DNA of 13,537 nucleotides, taken from assembly GCA_044870185.1 (NCBI GenBank), contig JBIOYL010000400.1, positions 1 to 13,537 of the forward strand, in the 5' to 3' direction. The notes beneath the pieces were generated by a model. The model made no database searches. It was not told the origin of the DNA and saw only the letters and a program-made list of their open reading frames with translations. Each line of letters begins with the position of its first letter. The stretch's first letter is position 1. A program made the translations under genes and the position numbers. This stretch comes from JBIOYL01 sp044870185 (lineage in GTDB: Bacteria; Actinomycetota; CALGFH01). Below, one piece after another: positions 12,438 through 13,537 of this stretch.

Positions 12438-13537
12438 GCAAGTACTCGTTCCCACTTCCGGAGCTTGCCGGCGGGCTGCGTGACCTGCGCGACCCTGACG
12501 TCATTGCCGACGACGACCAATAGCGCGACCGCCAGCTCGAGGGACGTGGTGCGGGTCGCGTGGGACGACCTCCTGCCCGCCCAAGCCACCCGCCTGCCCA
12601 CAGAGCTCGCCCGCATCGACGCCTACCTCGACGACGAGCGCTTCCTCGCCCCATGGCACGCCCTGTTCTCCGCGCGGCTTGGCCGCCCGTCGGTGCCGGT
12701 CCCAACCCTGCTGCGCCTTTTGTACCTCAAGCACCGCTACGGCCTGGGCTACGAGAGCTTGGGTAAGGAGGTCGGCGACTCGATCTCGTGGCGCCGGTTC
12801 TGCCGCATCCCCCTGGACCAGCCCCCACCGCACCCCACCACCTTGAGCAAGCTCGTGCGCCGCGCCGGCCCGGAGGTCATCGGCCAGCTCAACCATGCGC
12901 TGCAGGGCAAGCTCGCCGGCGACCGGGTGCTGCGCGCCCGCAAGCTCAGGCTCGACACCACGGTCGTAGAGGCCGACATCGACTACCCGACCGACGCCGA
13001 CCTGCTCGAACAGGCCATCCGCGCAACCGGTGGGCTGGTGCGGCGCCTCAAGGCCCGCGGCGCTGCGCGGCAGACCGCGTTTCGGGACCGCAGCCGCTCG
13101 GCCGGGCGCCGGCTGCGTCAGCTCGCCCGCACGCTGCGGCGGCGCACCGGCGTCGCCATGGATGAGGTCGACCGGCTCACCGCCGAGGTCGCCGCAATCG
13201 CCTCGCAGACCCTCCGCGAGGTCGCCGCGGTCCAGCGCGCCGCCCACCGCGCCGCCGCCCGCCGACCCAGCGACGGCTGGCTGGCGCGGCTGGCCGGCCA
13301 GCTCGACCAGACCGTCACGCTCACCGGGCGGCTGCTTGACCAGACCGACCAGCGGCTGGCCGGCAACCGCCAGATCCCCGACCGGGTGGTGTCGCTGGCT
13401 GATCCGGATGCCCGGCCGATCCGCAAGGGCAAGCCGCGCAGCCCGACCCAGTTCGGCTCCACCCTGCTGCTGGCCGAAGACGAGCGCGGCTTGGTCGCCG
13501 ACCATCAACTGTCCAAGGGCAACCCGCCTGATGCCCC
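12438..13537 (+). mobile_element. Insertion sequence of the DUF772 group, left end and most of transposase
   Basis: The left boundary is placed where the Tn3-type homology ends, about 110 bases before the transposase start. A frame in this leader reads GKYSFPLPELAGGLRDLRD to a TAG at 12521-12523 and may be part of the element's end or an older gene tail. The right end and any terminal inverted repeat or target duplication lie beyond the window, so the exact boundary is inferred. Confidence 0.6.
12549..13537 (+). CDS. DUF772/DDE transposase (IS5-superfamily-like), 3' end off window
   Basis: An open frame of about 330 codons continues past the edge. It begins VRVAWDDLLPAQATRLPTEL after GAGGGAC, with GTG at 12549 (or 12546) as start. 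The DUF772 domain follows: RPSVPVPTLLRLLYLKHRYG, LGYESLGKEVGDSISWRRFC, HPTTLSKLVRR. The first catalytic Asp is probably in RLDTTVVEADIDYPTDADLL. A basic, helical Arg/Ala-rich spacer (about 155-265) leads to DPDARPIRKGK, PTQFGSTLLLAEDERGLVAD and HQLSKGNPPDA, the start of the second catalytic block. It moves the element by a DDE strand-transfer reaction. Unlike its neighbours the frame is undamaged, suggesting a more recent arrival. Confidence 0.88.
   Translation, partial: MRVAWDDLLPAQATRLPTELARIDAYLDDERFLAPWHALFSARLGRPSVPVPTLLRLLYLKHRYGLGYESLGKEVGDSISWRRFCRIPLDQPPPHPTTLSKLVRRAGPEVIGQLNHALQGKLAGDRVLRARKLRLDTTVVEADIDYPTDADLLEQAIRATGGLVRRLKARGAARQTAFRDRSRSAGRRLRQLARTLRRRTGVAMDEVDRLTAEVAAIASQTLREVAAVQRAAHRAAARRPSDGWLARLAGQLDQTVTLTGRLLDQTDQRLAGNRQIPDRVVSLADPDARPIRKGKPRSPTQFGSTLLLAEDERGLVADHQLSKGNPPDA

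Noticed and set aside
12501..13508. 335-residue open frame on the minus strand
   Set aside because: Antisense to the DUF772 transposase, whose motifs are clear on the plus strand.
1..13537. CRISPR array, tRNA or rRNA genes
   Set aside because: No regularly spaced repeats and no cloverleaf or ribosomal RNA signatures were seen on reading the sequence.

Overview
The window is high-GC DNA with strong Shine-Dalgarno sites. Its gene families (NarL/HisKA_3 two-component pair, CsoR, Csp-like DUF326 protein, SnoaL-like protein, DUF6262) point to an actinomycete-type bacterium (Actinomycetota). I cannot name a genus from the sequence alone.

Left part (1-3553, all minus strand). Read 5' to 3' on the minus strand, this holds a DUF2892 membrane protein translationally coupled to a 47-residue membrane peptide. 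Next come a broken GAF/HisKA_3 sensor kinase and a response regulator whose receiver is cut short. Then a secreted, C-terminally anchored protein (also broken), a b-type cytochrome of the cytochrome b/b6 class and a small two-helix membrane protein form a tightly overlapping run. This looks like a membrane redox unit with an adjoining, now damaged, two-component regulator.

Middle (3884-9087). A TlpA/ResA-like thioredoxin, probably read from a leaderless transcript, is followed by about 500 bases with no convincing gene. A copper-handling module comes next: a Cys-rich Csp/DUF326 copper-binding protein (minus strand, broken) diverges from csoR, with a perfect inverted repeat between them. Downstream of csoR lie copZ and a P1B-type copper ATPase with two near-duplicate metal-binding domains. 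CsoR would sense Cu(I), CopZ carry it, CopA export it and the Csp protein store it. A two-CBS-domain protein converges on copA and overlaps its 3' end.

Right part (9231-13537). After a scrap of an ABC ATPase come a class I methyltransferase and a divergent MarR-type regulator. They share a compact promoter region with a large interrupted dyad. The rest is mobile-element debris: an integrase C-terminus fused by deletion to a DUF6262 helper, a frameshifted SnoaL-like gene, and a decayed Tn3-type transposase. The Tn3 homology is cut by the left end of a DUF772-type insertion sequence whose transposase runs off the right edge.

A recurring theme is damage. At least five otherwise well-conserved genes each need one extra base, mostly in a short G or C run, to restore the frame, and two carry an in-frame TAG. 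The run-associated losses look like sequence or assembly error. The ambers, the truncated receiver, the lost Csp C-terminus and the transposon fusions look more like real decay. I see no clearly new system. The best leads are the methyltransferase/MarR control region, the unusual cytochrome b, and the layered transposon remains.
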